Source: Paracoccus marinus (GTDB taxonomy: Bacteria > Pseudomonadota > Alphaproteobacteria > Rhodobacterales > Rhodobacteraceae). Taken from it: a DNA stretch of 64,000 nt. The translations under genes were made by a program, and so were the position numbers. A model generated the notes under the pieces. The model had not been told where the DNA came from, searched no databases, and saw only the letters and a program-made list of their open reading frames with translations. Shown one piece after another: positions 17,197 to 25,087 of this stretch. The DNA lies in NCBI RefSeq assembly GCF_007018965.1, contig NZ_VJYZ01000033.1, forward strand, positions 372,001 to 436,000, in the 5' to 3' direction. Within the stretch, counting starts at the first letter, position 1; each line of letters starts with the position of its first letter.

Positions 17197-18630
17197 TCAG
17201 GCGACGAACCGCGCGGCGAGGCGCAGGTCCTCGACCAGCTGCGCCCGCGCCTCGTTCGCCGCGCCCACGTCGGGCACGCGCAGGATGTAGGACGGATGCC
17301 AGCTCAGCATGACCGGCCCCCCCTCGGTCTCTTCGACCTTGCCGCGGCGCCGGGTGATGCCTTCCTTGTGGCCGGTCAGGGCGTAGGCGGCGGTGCCGCC
17401 GAGCGCGAGCGTCAGCTTTGGCTGGATGAACCGCTGTTCCAGCCCCAGCCACCACTTGCAGATGTCGATCTCGGCCCGGTCGGGGTTCTGGTGCAGCCGC
17501 CGCTTGCCGCCCCGCGCGGTCATCTGCGGTTTGAACTTGAAGTGCTTGACCGCATTCGTCAGCCACACCTTGTCGCGTGCGAGGCCGGCCTTGCCCATCG
17601 CCTCGGCCAGGATCTCGCCCGCGGGGCCCACGAAGGGGCGGCCCTGCAGGTCCTCGTGGTCGCCGGGCTGCTCGCCCACGATCATCAGCCGCGCGTCGGG
17701 CGAACCCTCGCCCCACACCGTCTGGGTGGCGTGGCAGTGAAGGTCGCAGCGGTTGCAGTGGCGCGCGGCCTCGCCTGCCTGTTCCAGCGTGTCGATCCGG
17801 TCCGGGGCCTTGGGCATGGCGGCGCGGTACCTTTCGCTGATCTGGGCCGCGCGCGCGGGCGCGACGGTCGCCGCAGCCGAACGCATCTGGATGACCCTTC
17901 GTTCGGCGTCGGCCAGCATCGCCGGGATCGCCTGCGTCTCGGGCATGTTCTTCCAATATTTCATGGGCATCTCGGACCGCATCGCGTCCAGCTTGATCCG
18001 CGCCGGGTTGAAGATGTTGGTGAAATAAGTTGTCCACAGCGTCTCGGACGCGTCGTCGGGCAAGTCCGGCTTCGGTGCGCCGGGGCCAAGCGACAGCTCG
18101 CCTCCGATGAAGTCGGCGCGCTCGTCGGGGGTAAGGATCGTCCAGTCCATGTCGGCGAAGCGGCGCGCGAAGAAGGGCGCGTTGCGGGCGACGATGAAGT
18201 GTTCCGGCTCGAACCAGGCGGCGAAACGGCGGCGGGGGGCGTCCCCGGCCGCCGGCAGTTCGCGGAAGCGGACGAAGGCGCGCATCTTGTGGCTGTCGCG
18301 GCGGACGGACTTCGCCAGCGCCTCGAGCCGGGCCATCAGCGGATCGGCGGGGTTGCCCATGATGCCGCGGTCGTGCCGCAGCCGGTGCAGCAGGCCGTAA
18401 AGCAGCGAAAACCGTTCCGGGTCGCGGTGGCACAGCACGGTGTCGGCCAGATCGACGAAGGCGCGCGGCACGGTCAGCGGCCGGGCCGGGGGCAGGGGCT
18501 CTGGCGCAAAGAGGCCCGCCGCCCCGTCCCACGCCACGTCGTCGGGCGGCACGTCGGCGGCGGCGAGGCGGCGGGCGGCGTCGCGCCACGCCTCGCGCCA
18601 GCCAGTGTCGGGCAGGACCACGACCTGCAT
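17197..18630 (-). CDS. udgX: UdgX-family uracil-DNA binding/glycosylase with N-terminal DUF4130 domain
   Basis: A 477-residue two-domain protein. Residues 1 to about 250 match the DUF4130 module. From about 285 comes a family 4-like uracil-DNA glycosylase: cysteines C292, C295 and C391 for the iron-sulfur cluster, motif GEQPGDHED (319-327), FVGPAGEIL, TNAVKHFKF, and motif WHPSYILR near the end. The insert GGKRRLHQ (residues 374-381) is the UdgX-specific R-loop, whose His (H380) forms a covalent bond with uracil-containing DNA in the mycobacterial enzyme. ATG 18630 overlaps the radical SAM stop as TGATG, so the genes are coupled. The DUF4130-UdgX and radical SAM pairing recurs widely and suggests a shared DNA lesion pathway. 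Confidence 0.92.
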   Translation of the reverse strand: MQVVVLPDTGWREAWRDAARRLAAADVPPDDVAWDGAAGLFAPEPLPPARPLTVPRAFVDLADTVLCHRDPERFSLLYGLLHRLRHDRGIMGNPADPLMARLEALAKSVRRDSHKMRAFVRFRELPAAGDAPRRRFAAWFEPEHFIVARNAPFFARRFADMDWTILTPDERADFIGGELSLGPGAPKPDLPDDASETLWTTYFTNIFNPARIKLDAMRSEMPMKYWKNMPETQAIPAMLADAERRVIQMRSAAATVAPARAAQISERYRAAMPKAPDRIDTLEQAGEAARHCNRCDLHCHATQTVWGEGSPDARLMIVGEQPGDHEDLQGRPFVGPAGEILAEAMGKAGLARDKVWLTNAVKHFKFKPQMTARGGKRRLHQNPDRAEIDICKWWLGLEQRFIQPKLTLALGGTAAYALTGHKEGITRRRGKVEETEGGPVMLSWHPSYILRVPDVGAANEARAQLVEDLRLAARFVA

Positions 18631-19862
18631 CAGATCAGCTGCAACTGCTCGGCCGGCGGCGCGAAGCGCGCGCGCAGGTCGGCGCTGTCGGTCAGCCCCT
18701 TGGGTGACCACCCCGGCACGCTGACAAAAGATCGCGCCTTTTTCATGACCGCCCCCAGCCGCGCAAGATCGTCATAGCGCAGCACGGCATGGCGCCGCGC
18801 GCCGAGGATGCGGTTCACGGTCTTGGTCCCGAACCCCGGCACCCGCAGCAGCATCTCGCGCGGGGCCCGGTTCACGTCGAGCGGAAAATCCGCGCGGTTC
18901 GCCAGCGCCCAGGCAAGCTTGGGGTCCATGTCGAGGTCGAGGTTGCCCGACGGCGCGACGCCCGCGATCTCGTCCACCTCGAACCCGTAGAACCGCATCA
19001 GCCAGTCGGCCTGATAAAGCCGGTGTTCCCGCATCAGGGGCGGCTTCACCAGCGGCAGGATGCTTGATGCGTCGGGGATCGGCGAGAACGCCGAGTAATA
19101 AACGCGTTTCAGCCCATATCCGGTGTAAAGCCGCGACGCCGTCGTCAGGATCGCCGCGTCATTGGCGCGGTCCGCGCCCACGATCATCTGCGTGGACTGT
19201 CCCGCGGGCGCGAACTTCGCCGGGCGCTTGCCCGTGTGGCTGCGATCGCGGCTCGCCTCGCGCGTCAGATGCACGCGGCCCATCGCGGTGCGGATCGTCT
19301 CGGGCCGCTTTTCCGGCGCCAGCTCGCGGATCGAATCGTCCTGCGGCAGCTCGATGTTGATCGACAGCCGGTCGGCGTAAAGCCCCGCCTCATCCAGCAG
19401 TTCGGGCGAGGCGTCGGGGATCGTCTTGAGGTGGATGTAGCCCTTGAACCCGTGGTCCAGCCGCAGCGTCTTTGCGATCCGCACCATGTCGGCCATCGTG
19501 GCGTCGGGCGAGCGGATGATGCCGGACGACAGGAACAGCCCCTCGATGTAGTTGCGGCGATAGAACTCCAGCGTCAGCGACACGACCTCCTCGACGCTGA
19601 AGCGCGCGCGTTCGACGTTCGAGCTGACTCGGTTCACGCAATAGGCGCAGTCGAAGATGCAGAAGTTCGTCATAAGGATCTTCAGCAGCGACACGCAGCG
19701 CCCGTCGGGCGTGTAGGCGTGGCAGATGCCCGCGCCCTCGGTCGAGCCGATGCCGCCCGCGCGCGAGTCGCGCTTTTCCGTCCCGCTGGAAGCGCAGGAG
19801 GCGTCGTATTTCGCCGCGTCCGAGAGAATCGCGAGCTTGCGTTGCAGGGTCATGCCAGCCAT
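18630..19862 (-). CDS. Putative DNA modification/repair radical SAM protein
   Basis: A 410-residue radical SAM enzyme of the group that co-occurs with UdgX. The cluster motif is CIFDCAYC (C68, C72, C75; CxxxCxxC), preceded by ICHAYTPDGRCVSLLKILMTN. A second signature is HLTREASRDRSHTGKRPAKFAPAGQSTQMIVGA. Near residues 340-365 there is a helix-hairpin-helix (MLLRVPGFGTKTVNRILGARR), which argues for DNA binding. The start is ATG 19862, or ATG 19853 three residues later; neither has a strong ribosome site. The 238-nt leader is rich in stable hairpins (19941-20073). The chemistry performed by this family is unproven. Coupling to udgX by TGATG suggests joint action. Confidence 0.88.
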   Translation of the reverse strand: MAGMTLQRKLAILSDAAKYDASCASSGTEKRDSRAGGIGSTEGAGICHAYTPDGRCVSLLKILMTNFCIFDCAYCVNRVSSNVERARFSVEEVVSLTLEFYRRNYIEGLFLSSGIIRSPDATMADMVRIAKTLRLDHGFKGYIHLKTIPDASPELLDEAGLYADRLSINIELPQDDSIRELAPEKRPETIRTAMGRVHLTREASRDRSHTGKRPAKFAPAGQSTQMIVGADRANDAAILTTASRLYTGYGLKRVYYSAFSPIPDASSILPLVKPPLMREHRLYQADWLMRFYGFEVDEIAGVAPSGNLDLDMDPKLAWALANRADFPLDVNRAPREMLLRVPGFGTKTVNRILGARRHAVLRYDDLARLGAVMKKARSFVSVPGWSPKGLTDSADLRARFAPPAEQLQLI

Positions 19863-19940
19863 GATACCCAACGTATTTGTTCGCTCTATGTTCCGCAACA
19901 GTGGCGTGCGGCGGCGTGGCGGTCCTTCGATGCACCTGCC

Positions 19941-20073
19941 GGTCCGCTCAAAGCGGACCGGGACGCGCCCGCCCGCCCCTTGGCGGGCGCGTTCGCGCCC
20001 ACCCGGGCGGACGCGTCCCTCCCGAGTGCTGGCTTCAAGGAGCCGCACGGAAACGGGCTCGTAGCCCGTCTCC
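19941..20073 (-). other. Leader with multiple and mutually exclusive hairpins upstream of the radical SAM-udgX operon
   Basis: The 238-nt gap between gloA and the radical SAM gene holds several strong stems. GGTCCGC/GCGGACC (19941-19947 with 19953-19959); CGCGCCCGCC/GGCGGGCGCG (19964-19973 with 19982-19991); GGGCGC-GTTC-GCGCCC (19985-20000); GGGACGCG/CGCGTCCC (19960-19967 with 20012-20019); ACGGGCT-CGT-AGCCCGT (20053-20069). Several share bases and cannot form together, as in attenuators or riboswitches. No known riboswitch consensus was recognised. Confidence 0.5.
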
Positions 20074-20100
20074 TCCAGCAGGACCGCCCTGCCCGTCACA

Positions 20101-20529
20101 TCACCAGTGCCCGGTATTCTCCATGCTTGCCCAAGGCTCCTGCGGCGGCAGGCGCTCGCCCTTCTGCAGCAGCTCCACCGACACGTTGTCCGGGCTGCGG
20201 ACAAACGCCATGTGCCCGTCGCCCGGCGGGCGGTTGATCGTCACGCCGTTGTCCTGCAGGTGCTGGCACATGGCATAGATATCCTCGACCTCGTAGGCGA
20301 GATGGCCGAAGTGGCGGCTGTCCGACGGCAGCGCCTCGTCGCCGTCCCAGTTGTGGGTCAGCTCGACCGGCGCCGATTCGTCGCCCGGCGCGGCCATGAA
20401 CACCAGCGAGAAGCGGCCCTTGTCGTTGTCGATGCGCCGGATCTCGCGCAGCCCCAGCAGGCCGAAGAATCGCATCGTCGCATCCAGGTCGAGAACGCGC
20501 ACCATCGTGTGCAGGTAGCGGACTTCCAT
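20101..20529 (-). CDS. gloA: Lactoylglutathione lyase (glyoxalase I)
   Basis: A 142-residue VOC-fold metalloenzyme that converts the hemithioacetal of methylglyoxal and glutathione to S-lactoylglutathione. All four metal ligands of the glyoxalase I pattern can be placed: His7 in YLHTMVRV, Glu in PVELTHNW, His in HFGHLAYEV and Glu in [10 protein letters not shown]. The start ATG 20529 has GGGAGA 5 nt upstream on the minus strand. The gene is divergent from thyX and upstream of the hairpin-rich leader of the radical SAM gene. Confidence 0.93.
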   Translation of the reverse strand: MEVRYLHTMVRVLDLDATMRFFGLLGLREIRRIDNDKGRFSLVFMAAPGDESAPVELTHNWDGDEALPSDSRHFGHLAYEVEDIYAMCQHLQDNGVTINRPPGDGHMAFVRSPDNVSVELLQKGERLPPQEPWASMENTGHW

Positions 20530-20655
20530 GATCGTCTCCCATCCGGTTTCGCGGCGATCCTGCCACGGCGGCATCGCCTTCGCCAGAACACAACACCTTC
20601 CGCGACGCGGGCAGCCGCGCTACAAGATGTGGTGAGAACCCGAGAGGACGCCGCC

Positions 20656-21561
20656 ATGCCCCTGACGCCCGAACAGCAAGCCCAGATCGACGAGGATCGC
20701 AGCACGCCGCGCCCGACCCTGCGCGCCGTAAGCGAGGGGATGGAGCGGCACCTGTACGTCGCTCATCCGGTGCTGGACCACGGGCTCGTCCGCGTCATCG
20801 ACTACATGGGCGACGATGGCGCGATCGTGCAGGCGGCGCGGGTCAGCTACGGCCGCGGCACGAAGGCGGTGTCGAACGACGAGGGGCTGATCCGCTACCT
20901 GATGCGGCACTGGCACTCGACCCCGTTCGAGATGTGCGAGGTCAAGTTCCACGTCAAGCTGCCGGTATTCGTCGCCCGCCAGTGGATCCGCCACCGCACC
21001 GCGAACGTGAACGAATACTCCGCCCGCTACTCGATCCTCGACCGGGAGTTCTACATTCCCGCGCCCGAACAGCTCGCTGCGCAGTCGAAGGTGAACAACC
21101 AGGGCCGCGGCGAGGTCCTGTCGGGCGACGAGGCGCAGCGCGTCCTGGACCTGCTGCGCGAGGACGCAACCCGCGCCTACGACCACTACGAGGACATGCT
21201 GTCGCAGGACGGTCAGCAGGGGCTGGCGCGCGAACTGGCGCGGATGAACCTCCCCGCGAACGTCTACACCCAGTGGTACTGGAAAACCGACCTTCACAAC
21301 CTGTTCCACTTCCTGCGCCTGCGCGCGGACGCGCACGCGCAATACGAGATCCGCGTCTACGCGGAGGCGATGTGCCGGATCGTGAAAGACTGGGTGCCGC
21401 TGGCCTATGGGGCGTTCGAGGACTACCGGCTGGGCGGGGTGTCGCTGTCCGGGCGGGGGGTCGAGGTGCTGCGGCGGAGGCTGGCGGGGGAAGTGGTGAC
21501 GGCGGAGAACTCGGGTATGAGCAAGGGGGAGTGGCGGGAGTTTGAGGGGGTTTGGGGGTGA
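20656..21561 (+). CDS. thyX: FAD-dependent thymidylate synthase
   Basis: A 301-residue ThyX, which makes dTMP from dUMP using methylenetetrahydrofolate and reduced flavin. The signature [11 protein letters not shown] lies at residues 112-122 (RHRx7S). Supporting segments are [54 protein letters not shown] and the C-terminal [13 protein letters not shown]. The start ATG 20656 has GAGAGGA 7 nt upstream. It is divergent from gloA across an 126-nt gap. Normal family length. It is followed by a drop in GC content that marks the accessory patch. Confidence 0.96.
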   Translation: MPLTPEQQAQIDEDRSTPRPTLRAVSEGMERHLYVAHPVLDHGLVRVIDYMGDDGAIVQAARVSYGRGTKAVSNDEGLIRYLMRHWHSTPFEMCEVKFHVKLPVFVARQWIRHRTANVNEYSARYSILDREFYIPAPEQLAAQSKVNNQGRGEVLSGDEAQRVLDLLREDATRAYDHYEDMLSQDGQQGLARELARMNLPANVYTQWYWKTDLHNLFHFLRLRADAHAQYEIRVYAEAMCRIVKDWVPLAYGAFEDYRLGGVSLSGRGVEVLRRRLAGEVVTAENSGMSKGEWREFEGVWG

Positions 21562-21681
21562 GGTGGGCTGCTAGCGGGCGATGATAGCGGCGCTCGGCGA
21601 TATTCCGCTCTTGCACCTACGACGTCATGTACCCATCGCAGAAAAAATCTACACAATCCTGAAGGATCAGGAGCGCGAGAC

Positions 21682-22473
21682 ATGTCATCCATCGTAAAAC
21701 TGTCGTCTCCGCAATCGGCTTCGTCCGATTCTACCTCGGGCGCTGAACCGGCGAAGCCTAAGGTGGATGCGTCGTCGGCACTTAAACCGCAAGCCGCAAG
21801 TGACCAGCGCGCTGCACTTGAGAAAATCTTAACCGACTACAATGTCCACGATGACGAGATGACTGAGTGGGTTCCGCAAATGGGCGGCCTTCCGTTCGAC
21901 ATGCCGTTCGTCAGTCCAAAGTGGATGACCCGCACCGAGGGAAAATTGCTGGACGATCTGGCGTCTGCTCGGGGACTGGCCGGTCTTAAGGAATTCCGAA
22001 ACATCATGTCGAATGAACCGCGTGACCGAGGTAAGGCCTTTACGACGGCAGACCGGTATTACCCGCGCGTCGATGGAAATGGGCGCGAAATCGCGGGGGC
22101 AGATGATGGACACAACGATGCGTTTCGCCACGCGTATTTCAATGCATTGCTGACCAGAAGCTTTGGTTCAGAGTTCGCAGCGGCCTTTGCGACGGCTCAC
22201 GAGGGGACCCCCGGCAATCCCGCCAGCAAAGAGGCTATGGACCTTTACAACAACGAAGTTGGCCGGCGGGTCGCAATGCGAAACGTTGAAGCATTGGACG
22301 ACGAACTCGCCGAACTGATTCAAGCTGCCCTTAAGAACGGCGAAATGGTAGTAATTGACGGCGCGGGCGAACTGGCGTTTTCTGACGAAGTTCCTGTCGG
22401 GCAGACCGGAAGAGCCAAAGATAGCCCGCGTGGCATACACAGGGCTCCTCCTCCTTTCGAGCCAAAACGGTGA
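21682..22473 (+). CDS. DUF6973-like protein, possible toxin-type domain
   Basis: A 263-residue protein in visibly lower-GC DNA than its neighbours. The N-terminal 45 residues are Ser/Ala/Pro-rich and look disordered, with no signal peptide. The core has DAFRHAYFNAL (146-156), FATAHEGT (170-176) and MDLYNNEVGRR (186-196). This D-x-x-R-H-A-Y / A-H-E / M-D-x-x-N-N-x-x-G-R pattern is what I associate with DUF6973, a domain also found at the C-terminus of large polymorphic toxins. The invariant Asp, His, Glu and Asn residues look catalytic or metal-binding. It overlaps the next gene by GTGA, so the two are a coupled pair. Activity is unknown; an effector with its immunity partner is one reading. 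Confidence 0.6.
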   Translation: MSSIVKLSSPQSASSDSTSGAEPAKPKVDASSALKPQAASDQRAALEKILTDYNVHDDEMTEWVPQMGGLPFDMPFVSPKWMTRTEGKLLDDLASARGLAGLKEFRNIMSNEPRDRGKAFTTADRYYPRVDGNGREIAGADDGHNDAFRHAYFNALLTRSFGSEFAAAFATAHEGTPGNPASKEAMDLYNNEVGRRVAMRNVEALDDELAELIQAALKNGEMVVIDGAGELAFSDEVPVGQTGRAKDSPRGIHRAPPPFEPKR

Positions 22474-22925
22474 TTAAATATTGGATAGCGGCGGGCGTCG
22501 TCTCTATCGTTCTGCTGATGTCCGCCCTCCGTGACTCTGAGGCTGTCATGAACGACACTGCTCTAAGCGACGAGATCGCGCGCTTTACGGACGCAGGTCC
22601 GAGTGGTGCGACACTGCGGCTCGAACAGGTAACGGATTTCCCTTGGGATACGGTCCGTGCCTTCTCGGGCACGGCGCCACTTGAATACTATCGCCGGTAC
22701 CTCGGCGCGGATTTTGATCTGGACGACAGCGTTAGCAGCTTGATTACAAGCGACTCCGGCATTCTCGTGTTTCAGCACAAGGGTGCGGTGGTCCGGACCG
22801 TCGTGCTTGGCCCGCCTGTCTACCTAGGCGACGGATTGGGACTCGCGCACGAGCGTCAGGACGCAGTGCTGATGGTGATCACCAAGGATCCAGGACCCTA
22901 CGTTTCAATCGAGTTCGTTGAATAG
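22470..22925 (+). CDS. Hypothetical membrane-anchored protein, partner of the DUF6973-like protein
   Basis: A 151-residue protein starting GTG inside the stop region of the upstream gene (4-nt GTGA overlap). Residues 4-19 (YWIAAGVVSIVLLMSA) form one N-terminal membrane helix or uncleaved signal. The rest, about 130 residues, should be periplasmic and has no cysteine and no motif I recognise. Base composition is about 55% GC in a sample I counted, well below the surroundings, matching the upstream gene. Its stop at 22925 lies directly against a truncated hydrolase copy, so this end marks a recombination junction. An immunity or chaperone role is conceivable from position and size only. Confidence 0.6.
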   Translation: MIKYWIAAGVVSIVLLMSALRDSEAVMNDTALSDEIARFTDAGPSGATLRLEQVTDFPWDTVRAFSGTAPLEYYRRYLGADFDLDDSVSSLITSDSGILVFQHKGAVVRTVVLGPPVYLGDGLGLAHERQDAVLMVITKDPGPYVSIEFVE

Positions 22926-22951
22926 AGCCGCGGCTTCGCCGGCGCGCTCAC

Positions 22952-23131
22952 CCTCGCCACCCACTTCCTGACCACCGCCACGCGTTCCGCCTCATCCAGC
23001 CACGGAAGATGCCCCCGTCCGGGCACCTTCCCATAGATCATCTCGGGCCGCCGACGCCGCATCTCGGCGGCGGTCTCGTCCGACAGCAGGTCCGACCCTG
23101 CCCCGTGGATCAGCGCCAGCGGCAGCCCCGC
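22952..23131 (-). pseudogene. Truncated second copy of the alpha/beta hydrolase gene (C-terminal fragment)
   Basis: This 180-nt stretch matches 25100-25279, the C-terminal end of the intact hydrolase. About 145 of 161 aligned bases match by eye over 22971-23131. Translated on the minus strand it reads GLPLALIHGAGSDLLSDETA, continues through KVPGRGHLPWLDEAE, and stays open without a stop into the neighbouring unrelated gene. Both the N-terminal three quarters and the normal stop are missing. It is a remnant of a duplicated hydrolase gene cut by the accessory insert. Confidence 0.85.
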
Positions 23132-23341
23132 GGTCCCCTACCTCTCGACAACAAGCTTCGCCCTGCCGTCATCCGGCCAACCGCACCCCCATCCCCCGCA
23201 CCCCCAACCACCACGTGACGTCGCGTCCCATCCGCTCTAAGCTCCCGGCGCGCCAGACGTGGACACGCCGATGCCGAAGCCTTCCCCCGATCCTCGCCGT
23301 CCGCTCCGGCCCCTTCACGCCGTCCGGGCGCGCGCCGCCGG

Positions 23342-24256
23342 ATGAGCGGCCCTGACCTGATCTTCATCCGAAGCCACCGCTTCGGCCCCGTCGAGGCGGC
23401 ACTCGCGGCCCAGCTCGAGCCGGTGTTCGGGGCGGACAACGTCGCGCTTTGCCTCGACGAAAGCCGGGGCGCGGCCGACACCGGGCGGTGGCCCAAATCC
23501 AGCCTCACGCCCGGCCGGGTGCAGGACATGATCGGCGCCCCGCCCCCCGCCGACTGGGGCTGGCGCATGGGCGATCTGTGCCACATCGCCGTGGCCGACG
23601 ATTTCGGCCCCCGCCGCCGCCAGTGGCTGATCGAATCCGACGTGCATATCCCCGCCGGGCGCGAGGCCGAGGTCTTTGCCCGCCTGTCCGCCATCGACGC
23701 AGACTTCATCGCCTGCAATCTCGCGCCGAAGAAGGTCAAGCAGATGGCCGCCGGCGTGCGGCTGGCGCTTCCGACCGCCGACTGGGGCTGCATCTTCGCG
23801 TTCAACCGGCTGGACGGCGCGCATGTGCCCGCGCTGCGCGACACCCGCCGCGCGATCGCCCGGGCGCTGCCGGGCAGCGGGTTACAGACGCCGAACGACG
23901 AGGCGGTGGTGGCAAATCTCGGCCACGCCGCCGGCTGGACGATGGTGGACCTGTTCCAGGCCGCGCCCGAGATGTTCGCGCGCAACTGGTTCGACACGAA
24001 CCCCCCCATGCTGCGCGAGGCTTGCGACGTGAACCGCCGTCACCCGCGCGTGTCCCACCCGGTGCTGAGCTACGATGCCATCCGCGCGCGCCTCGGCGCG
24101 GCAGGCGCGGACGGGCATCCGCAGCGCTACAAGCCGGCGCGCCTTGGTCGCATCCTAAGCGCGCTTGACGAGGAGCGGCGCCAGACGCTGCTTGCGCTCA
24201 TCGAACGGGACCCGACGCCCGCCGACACCCACCCCGGAAAGGACCCCGATGACTGA
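23342..24256 (+). CDS. Hypothetical protein, possible glycosyltransferase
   Basis: A 304-residue soluble protein that I do not recognise with confidence. It starts MSGPDLIFIRSHRFGPVEAAL, as in nucleotide-sugar enzymes, and has WLIESDVHIP near residue 101, which could be a DxD-like metal site. NDEAVVANLGHAAGW near 185 is also transferase-like. It overlaps the pyruvyl transferase-type gene by 8 nt (24249-24256), so the two are cotranscribed and probably modify the same cell-surface glycan. GC content is back to the chromosomal level. No signal peptide or membrane helix. Confidence 0.6.
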   Translation: MSGPDLIFIRSHRFGPVEAALAAQLEPVFGADNVALCLDESRGAADTGRWPKSSLTPGRVQDMIGAPPPADWGWRMGDLCHIAVADDFGPRRRQWLIESDVHIPAGREAEVFARLSAIDADFIACNLAPKKVKQMAAGVRLALPTADWGCIFAFNRLDGAHVPALRDTRRAIARALPGSGLQTPNDEAVVANLGHAAGWTMVDLFQAAPEMFARNWFDTNPPMLREACDVNRRHPRVSHPVLSYDAIRARLGAAGADGHPQRYKPARLGRILSALDEERRQTLLALIERDPTPADTHPGKDPDD

Positions 24257-25064
24257 GCCTCTGCGCCTTTTCTGGTGGAACAAGTCGCCCAATTTCGGCG
24301 ACGCCCTGTCGCGGGACGTGGTGGCGCATGTCTCGGGCCGCAAGGTCGAGTGGGCGGCCGAGACCGCAGCCCAGATCTTCGCGGTGGGCTCGATCATGTG
24401 GAACGTGCGCAAGGGCGTCCACAAGCGCGCCCCGGGGGGTGAGCCGCCGGTCGTCTGGGGCACCGGCTGCATGGAGCCGATCGGCACCGACTGGGTGAGC
24501 AAGGCCGAGATCGCGGCGCTTCGCGGCCCCGTGACGGCCGCGGTCTTCGACCGCTCGCCCGCGCTTGCCCTGGGCGATCCGGGTCTTCTCGCAGCCGAGG
24601 TGGTGGGGCCAGTGAGGCGCACCGACGCGATCGGCATCGTCCCGCACCATTCGCAGTTCGGCACGCCCGAAATCGAGGAGCTGCAGGCATTCGTGGCAGG
24701 CCAGCCCGACAGGCTCAGGCTGATCGACGTGCGCAGCAACGACGCGGCGGCGGTGATCCGCGACATCGCATCGTGCAGCCACGTGTTCTCGCAAAGCCTG
24801 CACGGGCTGATCGTGGCCGACGCCTACGGCATACCCAACCGGTTGATGAGGCCCGATGCGATCCATCGCAGCGCGTGGTTCAAGTTCTACGACTACTGCG
24901 CCAGCGTGCGCCGCAAGCCCGAGCCGGGGCTGACCTTGTCGGACCTGACCGCGCTTCTGGCGAAGGGGGAACCGGGCAGCATCACGTCAGCGGATGCAGG
25001 GCTGGTCCAGGAACTCTGCGCCGGGTTGAAAGCCGCCTTCCCGGATCGCCTGAAGGCGCAGTGA
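24249..25064 (+). CDS. Polysaccharide pyruvyl transferase family protein
   Basis: A 271-residue member of the polysaccharide pyruvyl transferase superfamily, which adds ketal-linked pyruvate or related groups to surface sugars. Typical pieces are WWNKSPNFGDALSRDVVAHVSG at the N-terminus, VWGTGCMEP, AALRGPVTAAVF, ALGDPGLLA, IGIVPHHSQ, and the strong C-terminal SQSLHGLIVADAYGIPNR. Start ATG 24249 lies inside the end of the previous gene. It is convergent with the alpha/beta hydrolase gene 23 nt away. The acceptor glycan is unknown. Confidence 0.85.
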   Translation: MTEPLRLFWWNKSPNFGDALSRDVVAHVSGRKVEWAAETAAQIFAVGSIMWNVRKGVHKRAPGGEPPVVWGTGCMEPIGTDWVSKAEIAALRGPVTAAVFDRSPALALGDPGLLAAEVVGPVRRTDAIGIVPHHSQFGTPEIEELQAFVAGQPDRLRLIDVRSNDAAAVIRDIASCSHVFSQSLHGLIVADAYGIPNRLMRPDAIHRSAWFKFYDYCASVRRKPEPGLTLSDLTALLAKGEPGSITSADAGLVQELCAGLKAAFPDRLKAQ

Positions 25065-25087
25065 AGGCGGGTTCGCAGCACATTGGC

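Noticed and set aside
19941..20100. Cobalamin or other known riboswitch before the radical SAM gene
   Set aside because: The hairpins are real, but no B12-box, SAM or other consensus could be recognised, and the downstream gene has no matching pathway.
23009..23218. Open frame on the plus strand over the hydrolase remnant
   Set aside because: It is antisense to the recognisable hydrolase fragment, and the Pro-rich translation has no similarity to anything known.
21562..25087. Genomic island or prophage with integrase
   Set aside because: Composition and a broken gene support an insert, but no integrase, transposase, terminal inverted repeats or tRNA attachment site is present.
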